60,629 nt of DNA from a bacterium. GTDB lineage: Bacteria > Desulfobacterota > Binatia > HRBIN30 > CADEER01. Below, piece by piece: positions 9,259 to 18,856 of the stretch. The notes under the pieces are model-generated. The model had not been told where the DNA came from. It was given only the letters and a program-made list of their open reading frames with translations, and made no database searches. Where the stretch lies: positions 1 to 60,629 of the forward strand of contig JAUIGL010000033.1 in assembly GCA_030430165.1 (NCBI GenBank), read 5' to 3'. The position numbers were made by a program, and so were the translations under genes. Every line of letters begins with the position of its first letter. Within the stretch, counting starts at the first letter, position 1.

Positions 9259-9633
9259 TTGATCGAGCACTACACCGACTTCGCCGCGAACGAGCGGACC
9301 TACCTCGCCTGGGTCCGCACGGCGCTCGCCTTCATGGCGTTCGGTCTGCTGGTCGAGCGCTTCGACCTGTTCGTGCGATCCCTGCCGATGCTGGAAGAGT
9401 CGCCGCTGGTAGCGGACGCCGGCTTCGCCCGGGCGGTTGGATTGGTTCTGATTCTGCTCGGTGTCCTGGTGATGGCGGTGTCGAGCTACCGCTATCTCCA
9501 CTTCAAGCGGCTGATCGCGTCGGGCGAGCAGCGCGACTTCCATTCGTCGCGCACCGACCTCGTGTTCGTCGTCATCGTCGCCGCAATCGGCCTGTTGATG
9601 ACGGCCTACGTCGCGTCGCATCTGGTGTCGTGA
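9259..9633 (+). CDS. DUF202 (YidH family) membrane protein
   Basis: A 124-residue inner-membrane protein of family DUF202. The signature NERTYLAWVRTALAFMAFGLLVERF is at the N-terminus, and three hydrophobic segments follow (residues ~20-37, ~58-76, ~95-118). The start is a TTG at 9259, supported by a GGGGAG ribosome-binding site six bases upstream; an ATG just before is out of frame and stops at once. Function of the family is unknown. Confidence 0.88.
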   Translation: MIEHYTDFAANERTYLAWVRTALAFMAFGLLVERFDLFVRSLPMLEESPLVADAGFARAVGLVLILLGVLVMAVSSYRYLHFKRLIASGEQRDFHSSRTDLVFVVIVAAIGLLMTAYVASHLVS

Positions 9634-9658
9634 GCCGGCTGATCGGGCCGGGTCGGGC

Positions 9659-10510
9659 TCAGCGGCCAAGCCAGGATCGCAGCTTGTTGGCCTGTCGCCA
9701 GGTGTTCTTGTTGTAGAAGTCGCAGCCGCGTTCGCGCCAGGTGCGTCGCGTGTAGGCGCCGGGGCGCGGCCGCGGTGCGTCGTCGGGCAGGGCGGCGAGG
9801 GCGGTCGGGAAGAGCTCGTCGGCGACGTAGCGGTACAGCGCCAGGTCGAGCTGGTTGGCTTCTTCCAATAGCGCGACCTGGGCCGCGTTGCCGAGGATCC
9901 GCTTCTTGTGCTGGTTGCTGCTCGCCGCGTTGCGGACGAAGTAGCCGAGATCCAACGGGTACGGTGAGTGGTGCGCCAGGAGCCGCAGAGTTTCCTCGAA
10001 TCGCTCGGTGAGCCCGGCGAACAGGTAGCGATCGCGCAGGAGTTGCTTGGCGTGCGCGAGATCGTCGCTGCCGGCGATGCGGCGCACCATGACGTCGTGC
10101 AGGTTCGGATCGCGCAGCCATTCCTCGAGCGGGCGCTCTTCGCCCTGGCGCAGGCAGTGGTCCTGGTATTGCGACACCGTGCGGGCGACCGGCTCGCGCA
10201 GGATCGTGTAGTAGCGGACCTCCGGCGGCAGCAGCTCGGTGGGACAGACCAGATTGTGGCCGCACAGGCTCTTCATGTCGGGGAAGAAGCGGCGCGCGCG
10301 CCGGTAGTCTTCTTCGGTGAAGACGGGACTGAGTGAGTGGATCGAGTCGCAGTGGTCGCGCCCGAAGGTGTTGCGCAGGACGAACTTCATCGTCGTGCCG
10401 GCCGTCTTTTCGATGTGGACGAAGGCCAGCACGGGATCCCGCTCGCCGCCGGGACGCGCCGCATCGCGTCGCTCGACGGGCGACGCGATGGGCGACGGAT
10501 CCGGGGCCAT
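9659..10510 (-). CDS. Sulfotransferase family protein
   Basis: A 283-residue protein of the sulfotransferase family 2 type, which transfers sulfate from PAPS to a sugar or lipid acceptor. The 5'-phosphosulfate loop appears as FVHIEKTAGTTMK (residues ~30-42) and the 3'-phosphate motif as YTILREPVARTVSQYQDH. No signal peptide is seen, so it is probably cytoplasmic; the acceptor is unknown. It is on the same strand as the dodecin gene upstream and ends 25 nt from the convergent DUF202 gene. Confidence 0.88.
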   Translation of the reverse strand: MAPDPSPIASPVERRDAARPGGERDPVLAFVHIEKTAGTTMKFVLRNTFGRDHCDSIHSLSPVFTEEDYRRARRFFPDMKSLCGHNLVCPTELLPPEVRYYTILREPVARTVSQYQDHCLRQGEERPLEEWLRDPNLHDVMVRRIAGSDDLAHAKQLLRDRYLFAGLTERFEETLRLLAHHSPYPLDLGYFVRNAASSNQHKKRILGNAAQVALLEEANQLDLALYRYVADELFPTALAALPDDAPRPRPGAYTRRTWRERGCDFYNKNTWRQANKLRSWLGR

Positions 10511-10544
10511 GGTGTGAATCGCCTGCTGGTGAGCTGCTGGTCGG

Positions 10545-10757
10545 TTATTCGTCGTCGAGCGTGAACCCGACCTTCACCGTGACTTGCCAGTGGGCGATCT
10601 TCGAATCTTCGATCCAGCCTCGTGTCTCGGTGACCTGAAACCAGCGGAGATTGTGTAGCGTCTTGCTCGCTCGCGAGATGGCGTTGTTGACGGCATCTTC
10701 CATGGACGTCTTCGATGAGCCGGTCAGCTCGACGGATTTGTACACGTGATCGGACAT
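10545..10757 (-). CDS. Dodecin family flavin-binding protein
   Basis: A 70-residue dodecin, a small protein that assembles into a hollow dodecamer and stores flavin (FMN, riboflavin or lumichrome). The whole family pattern is visible: [23 protein letters not shown], the stacking tryptophan in [13 protein letters not shown], and the final strand [21 protein letters not shown] ribosome-binding site precedes the ATG. Likely a single gene, possibly read with the sulfotransferase downstream. Confidence 0.95.
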   Translation of the reverse strand: MSDHVYKSVELTGSSKTSMEDAVNNAISRASKTLHNLRWFQVTETRGWIEDSKIAHWQVTVKVGFTLDDE

Positions 10758-11121
10758 GGGACTCCCTTCTTGTCGTGGATGGGATTATCGACTGCGCTCG
10801 GTCGGCGGCGCGGTCGTCGCTGAGGAGTCTATCGTCATGCGGCCCGGAGTTGAAGTTGGCGCCGGAGACGCGGCGGCTCGTGGCCGGGCGACCCTCGTCG
10901 CGGGAATCAATCGGTGCCCCCGGGGCGCTTTCGCGTCGTCCTGACGGCGTAGACGGACGCGCGCTGCCGCCGGTGTGCCGTTGCTGCTGCGCGATCGTGT
11001 TTGTCCGATCAAGTGATAGCGAGAATGCGAATCGAAGGTCTGGCGTTTTTTGTGGGCACGTGTCTAGGCTCACGATGTTGGTCTCGATTCTAGCGTGTGC
11101 AGTGCGCGACGGAGGGTGGTC
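10758..11121. other. Divergent intergenic region, no gene seen
   Basis: The 364 bases between dodecin (minus) and the large Tat-exported protein (plus) hold short reading frames without recognisable content. They must hold both divergent promoters, but I cannot pick out convincing -35/-10 boxes. A good ribosome-binding site (GGAGGG, 11111-11116) marks the start of the plus-strand gene. Confidence 0.5.
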
Positions 11122-14100
11122 ATGAGTACGAAGAGGGATTCCATGCAATCGAAGGCTTCGAAGCGGCGGCAAGATCGCCGCGCGCGCCGCCGAGCGCGGG
11201 TGCGCGGGCGCGCCCGGCAGGCGATTCTCGACGTCAATCGCCGTCAGTTCCTGGGTTTTTCGGCCGGTGCTGGTGCCCTGATCGCCGGCGCGCCGTTCAT
11301 CAAAGGCTGCGGCGGGGACGACGACGATGCCGGCGGCGGGAACAATCCGCTGACCGAGCAGAGAACGTACGTGTTCAATCTCTCCTTCTTCGACACCAGC
11401 AACCACGACGTCGTTCTGGTCGCCGGCCGCGACCGTGTGTTGCTCGAGCAGACGACGCCCGATGACTTGATCAATCTCCGCGATCAGCATCCGATTCTGG
11501 AGCGGGTGCCGGACGAGCATCTGACGCATTTCGTCACGCGCGCCTGGCCGGCGGACTCGATCCAGCTCTGCTACCTGCAGCGGGTTGTGCGCGGATCGAC
11601 CGACGGCAGTTGGGATCTGCCACTGTTCTTCTACCACACGCCGGTTTCGAGCCTCATGGATGCGCGCGTTCGCATGCGCGATATCTCCGGCAGCGATCCG
11701 CTGCCGGTGCCGGGCAAGTGGCAGCGCTACGGGTTGACCGCCGATGATCTCGATATGTTCGACGACCCCGAGGGGCAGAACGATCTGAAGGATTCCTCGG
11801 ACTCGGCGACCGCGCTGGTTGCCGGTCACCCGGAGCTCGCGTCGGGTGAGCCGAACAGCGCGGCGCACGTGCAGTGCAACATCATCGCCAACCAATCCTC
11901 GACCACGATTCTCGCCCAGTCGATCGAGTCGCAGGGACCGGCAACCCCCGACGGGGGGTGGGCGACCCAGGTCGAGTTGATCAACCCGGACACCAACGAG
12001 GTCGCCCGCAACTCGCAGGGCCAGATCCAGTACGTGCCCGAGTGGTCGCAGCAGACCAACCAGTTCGCCGGGATGTCGGTCGACTCTTCGGTCACCCAGG
12101 TCAAGGACGACACCACCCTCGGCGCCAACATCACCGACGTCGACTCGACCGAGCTTCAGGACAACGACACGACGGCTCCGACCAATGGCGCGTTGTGGAC
12201 GCTGCACGACGGGATGCCGACGGTCGACGCCGATGCTCCGGACGATTTCCTCGGCGCCGACGCGTTCATGTTCACCTACACCCCGCAGAACCCGAGCAAT
12301 GGCTATTCCTTCAAGGTCACCGGGGTGGACGAAAACCGCAACGTGTCGATCGAGGTGGAGAATTGGTACGTGCGCCACCTCAGCTTGTACGTACGCTATC
12401 TCGACGCCAACGATCAGCCGATCGCGATCAGCGACCTCCCCGACAGCTTCAAGAGCTCGTCGGCGTTCCAGAACGCGTTCCCGTTGCAGGAGTGCTGCTC
12501 CGACCAGAACGGGGAGTTCGACCTGTTCACCAGTCTCTTGACTCCGGAGTTCACCATTCTCGGCATTCCCGTGTCGACCACCAAGGCCGACAAGACGTTC
12601 CCGATGCCCGAGGGCGCCGCCTCGGCATTGGTCCTCGCCAGTGGGATCGGCTCCGGCTCCAACTCGTATCCCGCGACCATCGTCCCCGGCGCGGTGATGA
12701 CCGGAGTCTTCAATCTCTCGATACCGCCGCTCTTCCTCGCCTTGAACGCAGCGGCAGGGCTGTCCGGGCTCAACAAGGAGCTGCAGGACACGACGCAGTT
12801 GCTGTCGTTGTTGCCGCTCGTCATCCAGCTGCTGTCGGACGAGTTCGCGGCGGTCGAGTACGGCGACGCCGCGGCCTTCGAGAAGCTCGGCGTCCAGGTC
12901 GGCAAGAAGATCCTGACCTCGGCGGCCAAGCCGCTGATGCAGTTCGTGGCGTCGGCCCTCGCCGAGGGCGAGACCGAGCAGGATCTGCTCGACGCGATCC
13001 CGGTCATCGGCGGCTTCATGGCGGCGGTGGCGTGCATCGGGGTGATCACCCAGCTCGCCGAGACGTCCGTGCAGATCGCCAATTCGCCGACTACCTATGT
13101 CGGCAAGGTCGTCTTTACCCACGACGTCGAGGTGACGATCTCGCCCGACCCGCTCGATCCAGCCGGCTTTCCGGCGACGGCGACCTACTACAAGGTCACC
13201 GCGCAGTTCGACCAGGGATCACCGTGGGTCATCGAGCGCGATCTGCCGGGGACGACGGTCACCGATCCGATCATGGTGACTTTCGAGGGAGTGCCGTTCG
13301 GCGGTCGGGTGAGCATCAGCGTCGGCTTCTATTCGGACACCGACTGGCTGGCCGGGCAGGGATCGGTCGGGCCGGTGGACAACGTTTCGAGCAACGGTCC
13401 GCTGATGCTGGCGATCACGATCACCGAGAACCTGGTGCCGATGGAGTCGGATACGGTCTACAGCCACAAGGAGATCATCGAGCTCGACGCGCAGGGCAAT
13501 CACCAGTGGGTGGCCAGCGATTCGCCTCCCGAGGTGACCACGGTGCAGGGCGAGTGCGAAAGCGCCGACGGCCAACTCTGCTCGCTGACCGGGATCACCG
13601 TCAGCACGGTGAGCGCGGCGGTGGGCTACGCGTGGGAGTCGTACAACTCGCAGGTGAGCGGGTGTGCCACCGGCGGGCCGAGCCAGCTCTACCAGTTCGC
13701 CAACCTGTCGGTGACCTCGGACCCGCAGAGCGGCTACCTGTACGCCGGCTGCGGTTTTCGCGGCGCAACCCGCATCGTCTACGACCTGCTCGGCAAGAGC
13801 GACTTCAATTTCTACCTCGACCCGACCGACCAGAAGAACTTGATCCGCCAGATTCGTTTGACCGGTGACAACCCCGAGTTCGACGGTCCCGACTCGAACA
13901 AGGCCTGGGGGCAGTTGCAGTTCGAGTCGGATGCGATGCTGCTGCATCCGGCCGGTCGGATCATCAGCATTCACTCGGCATCGAACAAGATCGAGGTGAT
14001 CGAGCTACCGGCGGCGGCAGTGGCAGACGACGAGGCGCCGCTCAGCCAAGCCTACTCGGGCAAGGGGATTCGCGAGGGGCTGATGAACGGTCCGACTTTG

Positions 14101-14520
14101 GCCGCGCTGGCGCCGGACGGGTCGATTCTGATCCTGGAGACCGCGAACAACCGGATCCAGGCCTTCGACCTCGGTGCGAACCCGGTGCCGCTGTTCAGGG
14201 AGGGGGCCTATACCGTGCCGCTGGTCGACCAAGCGACGGGATATCTCGACCTGTCGGTGGAGAACGCCGGCTACATGTACGTGCTGTCCTACACCGGTCA
14301 GACGGGCTCGCTGGAGTTTCGCCTCGACATCTACACGCCCGACGGCGACCACCTGGCGCGGACCACCGGCTTCGCCGCGGCGAAGCTGGCGGTGAACTAC
14401 TGGCGCGACATCTTCGCCTTGAACTACCAAGTGCTGCGCCTTCCCAACGGATCGCTGCCGGCGAGTACCGAACCCTCGGTGAGTCACTGGATTCCGTCGA
14501 CTCCGTCGGCCAACCTCTGA
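11122..14520 (+). CDS. Giant Tat-exported lipoprotein of unknown function
   Basis: About 1,132 residues. The N-terminus is extremely basic (residues 14-33 rich in Arg) and leads to a twin-arginine motif NRRQFLGF (39-46), a hydrophobic stretch and a Cys at 63 in IKGCGGDDDD, so it is probably a Tat substrate anchored as a lipoprotein. The body is mostly beta-strand-like and acidic. A hydrophobic region lies near residues 525-660 (SIPPLFLALNAAAGLSGLN, VIGGFMAAVACIGVITQL). The last ~200 residues contain NHL-like strands (PTLAALAPDGSILILETANNRIQAFDLGANP). Start ATG at 11122 follows GGAGGG by five bases. It is 12 nt from the next gene, another giant lipoprotein, and the two probably work together. 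I do not recognise the family. Confidence 0.85.
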   Translation: MSTKRDSMQSKASKRRQDRRARRRARVRGRARQAILDVNRRQFLGFSAGAGALIAGAPFIKGCGGDDDDAGGGNNPLTEQRTYVFNLSFFDTSNHDVVLVAGRDRVLLEQTTPDDLINLRDQHPILERVPDEHLTHFVTRAWPADSIQLCYLQRVVRGSTDGSWDLPLFFYHTPVSSLMDARVRMRDISGSDPLPVPGKWQRYGLTADDLDMFDDPEGQNDLKDSSDSATALVAGHPELASGEPNSAAHVQCNIIANQSSTTILAQSIESQGPATPDGGWATQVELINPDTNEVARNSQGQIQYVPEWSQQTNQFAGMSVDSSVTQVKDDTTLGANITDVDSTELQDNDTTAPTNGALWTLHDGMPTVDADAPDDFLGADAFMFTYTPQNPSNGYSFKVTGVDENRNVSIEVENWYVRHLSLYVRYLDANDQPIAISDLPDSFKSSSAFQNAFPLQECCSDQNGEFDLFTSLLTPEFTILGIPVSTTKADKTFPMPEGAASALVLASGIGSGSNSYPATIVPGAVMTGVFNLSIPPLFLALNAAAGLSGLNKELQDTTQLLSLLPLVIQLLSDEFAAVEYGDAAAFEKLGVQVGKKILTSAAKPLMQFVASALAEGETEQDLLDAIPVIGGFMAAVACIGVITQLAETSVQIANSPTTYVGKVVFTHDVEVTISPDPLDPAGFPATATYYKVTAQFDQGSPWVIERDLPGTTVTDPIMVTFEGVPFGGRVSISVGFYSDTDWLAGQGSVGPVDNVSSNGPLMLAITITENLVPMESDTVYSHKEIIELDAQGNHQWVASDSPPEVTTVQGECESADGQLCSLTGITVSTVSAAVGYAWESYNSQVSGCATGGPSQLYQFANLSVTSDPQSGYLYAGCGFRGATRIVYDLLGKSDFNFYLDPTDQKNLIRQIRLTGDNPEFDGPDSNKAWGQLQFESDAMLLHPAGRIISIHSASNKIEVIELPAAAVADDEAPLSQAYSGKGIREGLMNGPTLAALAPDGSILILETANNRIQAFDLGANPVPLFREGAYTVPLVDQATGYLDLSVENAGYMYVLSYTGQTGSLEFRLDIYTPDGDHLARTTGFAAAKLAVNYWRDIFALNYQVLRLPNGSLPASTEPSVSHWIPSTPSANL

Positions 14521-14532
14521 TCCGTTCCGACG

Positions 14533-17500
14533 ATGCACCAGTTTGCGAGAAACGAGTCCCCGATGAGCGCAGGCTCAGCAACTGAAGTCTCGAAGCTACT
14601 TCTCAGCGTCGCCGCGTCCGCGATTCTGCTCGTCGTCGGTTGCGGTGACGACGACGGCGGCGCGGGTTCGGAAGCGGCGACGGTGAGCCGGTCCTGGGTG
14701 GAGGAGCGAGAATTCGCGGCGGATGCGTCCCTGCATGCGAGCGACCACCAGGTGGTGCTCCTCGATCTCGAACCCGCCGGTGCTGGCGGGTCGCAGCTGG
14801 TCGACAATTCGTTTCGCCACGTGTTCTCGGAAACCACCGAGATCGGCTTCTGCATTCCCGACGACGAGCCGCACGTGACCGCGGTCGAAGTCTCCGACTC
14901 GTCCGGGGCAGTGGTCCTTCGCTCCGAGCGTGGCGTCGGGTGCGCCTACGCGACGGTCGACGCCGGTCGTTACGACGTGCGCGTCACCCACCACGCCGGC
15001 GCGCTGCAGCCGGACGGGGCGGCGGCCTTCGTCCACCGCGTGCAGCAGCAAGTCGGCGAGTCGGCGTCGACTGGATTCGCTGACGCCGTAACCTCCGGGT
15101 TTTTCCCGCCCAACTTCGCCCTGCCGGATTTCATGGCGTTCAGGATCGGCGGACTCTTCGTCACCGGTGCGACCGACGCACCGCTGCTCTCGCTCAAGGC
15201 GGTCGCGACCAGCATCGACGAGCATGCGGTCTTTCGCTTTTCTCGCAATGGCTCGGTCGGCACGGCGCATTTGTTCGACATGGAAGACGGCGGCGGGGCG
15301 CCCGTCAAATCGCCCAACTGCGGCATCGAGGGGCCGATTTTCGTCGGCGAATCCAGCGCCGCTTCGGCGGCGCAGCGCTTCATCTTCTGGGAGAACGGCA
15401 ACGGTTTCGAGCTCTGCCTGCAGGTTGCTTGCAGCGGCGATCTGGCATGCGTCGTCCGCGACTCGAGCACCAAGCAGCTCCGCTTCAAGGATGACGGCAC
15501 TTCGCGCGCGGTCTACACGGCAGATTTCAAGGGCTACGATTGCACGACCTGCGATGCGAGCACGCTGCCGCTCGAAGAGGGCGACGTGGCCCTCTTCGCG
15601 GGCGAGAACTTCGCCGGACCGGCGTTCGTTCACCGCGCCGACGTCGCCCAGTTTTCCATTTACAACGGTGCTGCCGCGAAGGGCTTGGCGATCGGCAACG
15701 ACCGCGTCCGATCGGTCCGCGTGGGGCCGAATACGATGGCGGTGCTGTACGCGGCCGACAACTACGCCCAGGCGTCGGTGACCGTTCTCGAAGACGCGTC
15801 GAGTCTCGCCGGAACCGCGGTCGGCAACGACACGGTCTCGTCGATGCACGTCAACACCCTCAGTACGGACGTCAAGACGTATGTGCTCCAGTCGATGGGT
15901 TGTCCCAACTGCATCCTGAGTGGCGCCGACCTGAGCGGCCTCGATCTGTCCGAGTACGATTTTTCAGGCGCGCGGCTGAGCGGCGTCAACTTTGCGTCGA
16001 CGAGCTTGCTCGGGGCCGGGCTCGACGGGGCTTCGCTGTCCGCCGCGAGCTCTCTGAACGGTACCGACTTCGCCGACGCCTCGTTGCGCGGCGCCGATTT
16101 CTCCGAGGCGAACCTGACCGGGGCTACGTTCGGGGCGCTGCTGGGCAAGATTCGCGTCGTCGACCAGACGGGGCTGGCTCTGGTGGCGGTGGATGCCGCG
16201 ACCGGGAATCGCGTCGACGTGTCGGGACCTCAGACTGGCAGCGGCACCCAGTTCGACGTGCCGGTCGACGTCGCGATCGCGGCCGACGGGCAGCTGTACG
16301 TCGTCGATCAGTCGATTCCCGGGGTGATGCATGTCCAGCCGCGCACCGGGGCGCGCACCGTCCTTTCCGGGGGCAGCGCTGGCAGCGGGCCGGCGATGGT
16401 CGTCCCGGCGGGAATCACCGCAGCGTCCGACGGATCGCTGCTGGTGGCGGATCGACTCGCCCAGGTGATCCGGGTCGACCCGACCAGCGGCGCGCGAACC
16501 CTCGTCTCCGGTCCGAACCGCGGCAGCGGCCAAGCGTTTCTCGCTCCGGTCGGCGTGGCCGAGGATAGCGATGGCTCGATTCTCGTCGTCGACCGGGGGC
16601 TCTCCGCCGTCCTCCGGGTGTCGCCGTCGAGCGGCGCTCGCACCGTCCTGTCGGGAGCGGGAAGCGGCAGCGGCGACGACTTCGCCGGCCCGGTCGACGT
16701 GGTCTCCACCGGTGACGCGATCTACGTCGCCGATCTGACCCTGCCGGGGGTCTGGCACGTCGATCCGCAGAGCGGCGCGCGAACGGTCGTGTCGGGGCCG
16801 AACGTCGGCAGCGGTCCGTCCTTCTTCAACGTGTCGGGAATTGCCGTCGCCAACGACGGCACCCTGGTGGTGTCCGATCTCATCCTCGGAGTGCTCGTGG
16901 TCGATCCGACTGACGGAGCTCGCGCGCTTCTTTCGGGTGACGGCGAGGGGACCGGACCGGCCTTCGAGGAGGCCTCCGGCCTCGCGGTGCACAGAACCCT
17001 GATCACCGACTTCTCGTCGCGCCTCGACCTGACCGCGGCTACGTTCGACGTCGACACGTTTCCGCTCGAGCTCTGGCGCTATCTCGATCTGAGCCTGGCG
17101 TCGATCGAGGGCGCCGAGGGAGTCGAGCTCTCGACAGTCGAGATGCCGCTCGACCTCTCCGGGGTCGAAATGAACGGTGTCACCGGTCTGTCCGGTGCAA
17201 TTCTCGACGGCGCCTACTTCGGTTGTGCGACTCCGAGCGAAACCGATCGCAATTGCGCGCAGCTCTATGACGCCGTGTTGAACCAGGTCTCGCTCCAGGA
17301 AACGGTGCTCAGCGATGCCGACATGAGCGGCATTCGTTTGATTCGCTCCAATCTGGCCGCTGCTGATCTCTCCGGCGCTCTGTTGCTCAAGTCGCCGACG
17401 ACACTCACCGCGGCGAATCTCCAGGGCAGCTACTTGAAGGACGCCAACCTGGCGAACGCCGACCTCAGCGGCGCCACCCTGACCAACGCCAATTGGTACA

Positions 17501-18108
17501 GCTCGAGCCCGGGGACTTGCAGCCCGGCTGCATGGGCTGGGAAGTGCGCGACCGGCGAAGGCGCGACACTCAGCGACACCGACTTTTCGGGCGCGTATCT
17601 CGCCGGTGTCGACCTGTCCAGCTCGACGGCGCAGGGCACCAAGTTCACCGGTGCGATCCTCGCCGGCGCGACCTTCAACAGCGCCAATCTGACCGGCGAC
17701 CCCAACACCGGCGCCAGCGCGAGCTTGGCCGGCGCCTTTCTGCAGGGTGTGGATTTCACCGACGCGCAGGTCGGCGGAACCGATTTCTCCAGCGCCTACG
17801 TCGATCTCACGTCGTCCAATGGTGGAACCCTGGTGTGGGAGCTGCCGAGCGCCAACCTGTCTTTTGCCGGATACACGCCGCCGCAGACCCCGCCCAATTG
17901 TCCGTTCGTAACCTACTCGGACCAAACCAGTGTCGGAACGCTCAGCGGCAACGTCTGTCCGGACGGCAACAACGGCGAGAATGGCGGTAGCTGCTCGATG
18001 ACCCAATGGCTGGCGCCGCTCACTCCGCTCGAAATGGCGACGCCGCCCGCTTCGGACGAGCTGTCGATGTTGCCGGGCGACTGCACGGCGCTCAATTTCA
18101 ATTGGTGA
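14533..18108 (+). CDS. Giant lipoprotein: crystallin-like, pentapeptide and propeller domains
   Basis: About 1,191 residues. A lipoprotein signal ends LLVVGC (Cys37), followed by GDDDGG. Domains in order: a beta-rich N-terminal region (~40-340); a beta/gamma-crystallin-like segment (~349-440: VALFAGENFAGPAFVHRADV, IGNDRVRSVRV, DNYAQASVTVLED); pentapeptide repeats (~454-536: LSGADLSGLDLSEYDFSGARL); a propeller of six repeats marked GARTVLSG/GARTLVSGPNRGSG (~539-823); then pentapeptide repeats again (~830-1106: ANLQGSYLKDANLANADLSGA). The propeller thus separates two pentapeptide-repeat segments. The ATG at 14563 is an alternative start that gives a shorter signal peptide. Likely outer-membrane or surface anchored; function unknown. 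Probably in one operon with the preceding gene. Confidence 0.87.
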   Translation: MHQFARNESPMSAGSATEVSKLLLSVAASAILLVVGCGDDDGGAGSEAATVSRSWVEEREFAADASLHASDHQVVLLDLEPAGAGGSQLVDNSFRHVFSETTEIGFCIPDDEPHVTAVEVSDSSGAVVLRSERGVGCAYATVDAGRYDVRVTHHAGALQPDGAAAFVHRVQQQVGESASTGFADAVTSGFFPPNFALPDFMAFRIGGLFVTGATDAPLLSLKAVATSIDEHAVFRFSRNGSVGTAHLFDMEDGGGAPVKSPNCGIEGPIFVGESSAASAAQRFIFWENGNGFELCLQVACSGDLACVVRDSSTKQLRFKDDGTSRAVYTADFKGYDCTTCDASTLPLEEGDVALFAGENFAGPAFVHRADVAQFSIYNGAAAKGLAIGNDRVRSVRVGPNTMAVLYAADNYAQASVTVLEDASSLAGTAVGNDTVSSMHVNTLSTDVKTYVLQSMGCPNCILSGADLSGLDLSEYDFSGARLSGVNFASTSLLGAGLDGASLSAASSLNGTDFADASLRGADFSEANLTGATFGALLGKIRVVDQTGLALVAVDAATGNRVDVSGPQTGSGTQFDVPVDVAIAADGQLYVVDQSIPGVMHVQPRTGARTVLSGGSAGSGPAMVVPAGITAASDGSLLVADRLAQVIRVDPTSGARTLVSGPNRGSGQAFLAPVGVAEDSDGSILVVDRGLSAVLRVSPSSGARTVLSGAGSGSGDDFAGPVDVVSTGDAIYVADLTLPGVWHVDPQSGARTVVSGPNVGSGPSFFNVSGIAVANDGTLVVSDLILGVLVVDPTDGARALLSGDGEGTGPAFEEASGLAVHRTLITDFSSRLDLTAATFDVDTFPLELWRYLDLSLASIEGAEGVELSTVEMPLDLSGVEMNGVTGLSGAILDGAYFGCATPSETDRNCAQLYDAVLNQVSLQETVLSDADMSGIRLIRSNLAAADLSGALLLKSPTTLTAANLQGSYLKDANLANADLSGATLTNANWYSSSPGTCSPAAWAGKCATGEGATLSDTDFSGAYLAGVDLSSSTAQGTKFTGAILAGATFNSANLTGDPNTGASASLAGAFLQGVDFTDAQVGGTDFSSAYVDLTSSNGGTLVWELPSANLSFAGYTPPQTPPNCPFVTYSDQTSVGTLSGNVCPDGNNGENGGSCSMTQWLAPLTPLEMATPPASDELSMLPGDCTALNFNW

Positions 18109-18166
18109 GCTCTCCGTACCTCAGCGCGAGACGGCGGTTCACCGAGCCGGACGGCGGCGCCGCGTG

Positions 18167-18814
18167 ATGCAGCGAGCCCCGGATGCCGCTGCCGAAGTCG
18201 CGGTCACCTTGCGGTCGCGGTTGTGGGACACCTTCGTCCGCTCGATTGGTGTCAACGAGCAGAAGAAGCGAGCCATCCGTCGCTGCGTCGATCGGCCGGG
18301 GAGGGTGCTGGAGATCGGTTGCGCCACCGGCAACACCGCGGGCGCGTTCGGCCCCGACTACGACTACCACGGAGTCGATACCGACCCGCAGCACATCGCC
18401 CTGGCGCGGCAGAAGAACCGCCGCCCCGGCGCGTCGTTCCACTGTCTCGACCTGCTCGAGGACCCTCTCCCGTTCGATGCCGGTTTCGACTGGCTGGTGA
18501 TCTCGCATACGGCGCACCATCTGGCCGACGACTACCTGCGCCGGCTTCTGGCCAAGGGCGCCGACCTGTTGCGCCCCGGCGGCGGGCTGGTGATCCTCGA
18601 CATGATTCGTCCGGCGCCAGACGAGCCGTTCAACCGCCAGTTCTACTTCCGCCTGGATCGAGGCGAGCACTTTCGCAGCCTGCAGGAGTTCGAGGCGGTG
18701 GTGGCGGAGCTGCCCGGCTTCGAGCGCGCCGCTTTCGAAGTGGTGCCGACCACCAAGGTCGGGATTCGCGTCATCGACCAGATCCTGATCACCGCTCGTC
18801 GCGGCGACGGCTGA
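18167..18814 (+). CDS. Class I SAM-dependent methyltransferase
   Basis: A ~215-residue methyltransferase. Motif I is VLEIGCATGNTAGAF, motif II acidic YHGVDTDPQHIALA, and motif IV-like FDWLVISHTAHHLAD with the final strands LLRPGGGLVILDMI. It transfers a methyl group from S-adenosylmethionine; the acceptor is unknown. The ATG at 18167 is preferred over the GTG one codon earlier. It starts 58 nt after the giant lipoprotein gene and 42 nt before the flavin oxidoreductase, so it may be in either operon. Confidence 0.9.
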   Translation: MQRAPDAAAEVAVTLRSRLWDTFVRSIGVNEQKKRAIRRCVDRPGRVLEIGCATGNTAGAFGPDYDYHGVDTDPQHIALARQKNRRPGASFHCLDLLEDPLPFDAGFDWLVISHTAHHLADDYLRRLLAKGADLLRPGGGLVILDMIRPAPDEPFNRQFYFRLDRGEHFRSLQEFEAVVAELPGFERAAFEVVPTTKVGIRVIDQILITARRGDG

Positions 18815-18856
18815 AGATCGATTGCCCGACCGGCCGCGGCGGGCTATGCAAGAGCT

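Noticed and set aside
10387..13122. 911-codon minus-strand frame over dodecin and the Tat protein
   Set aside because: Crosses two clearly real genes and has no recognisable content.
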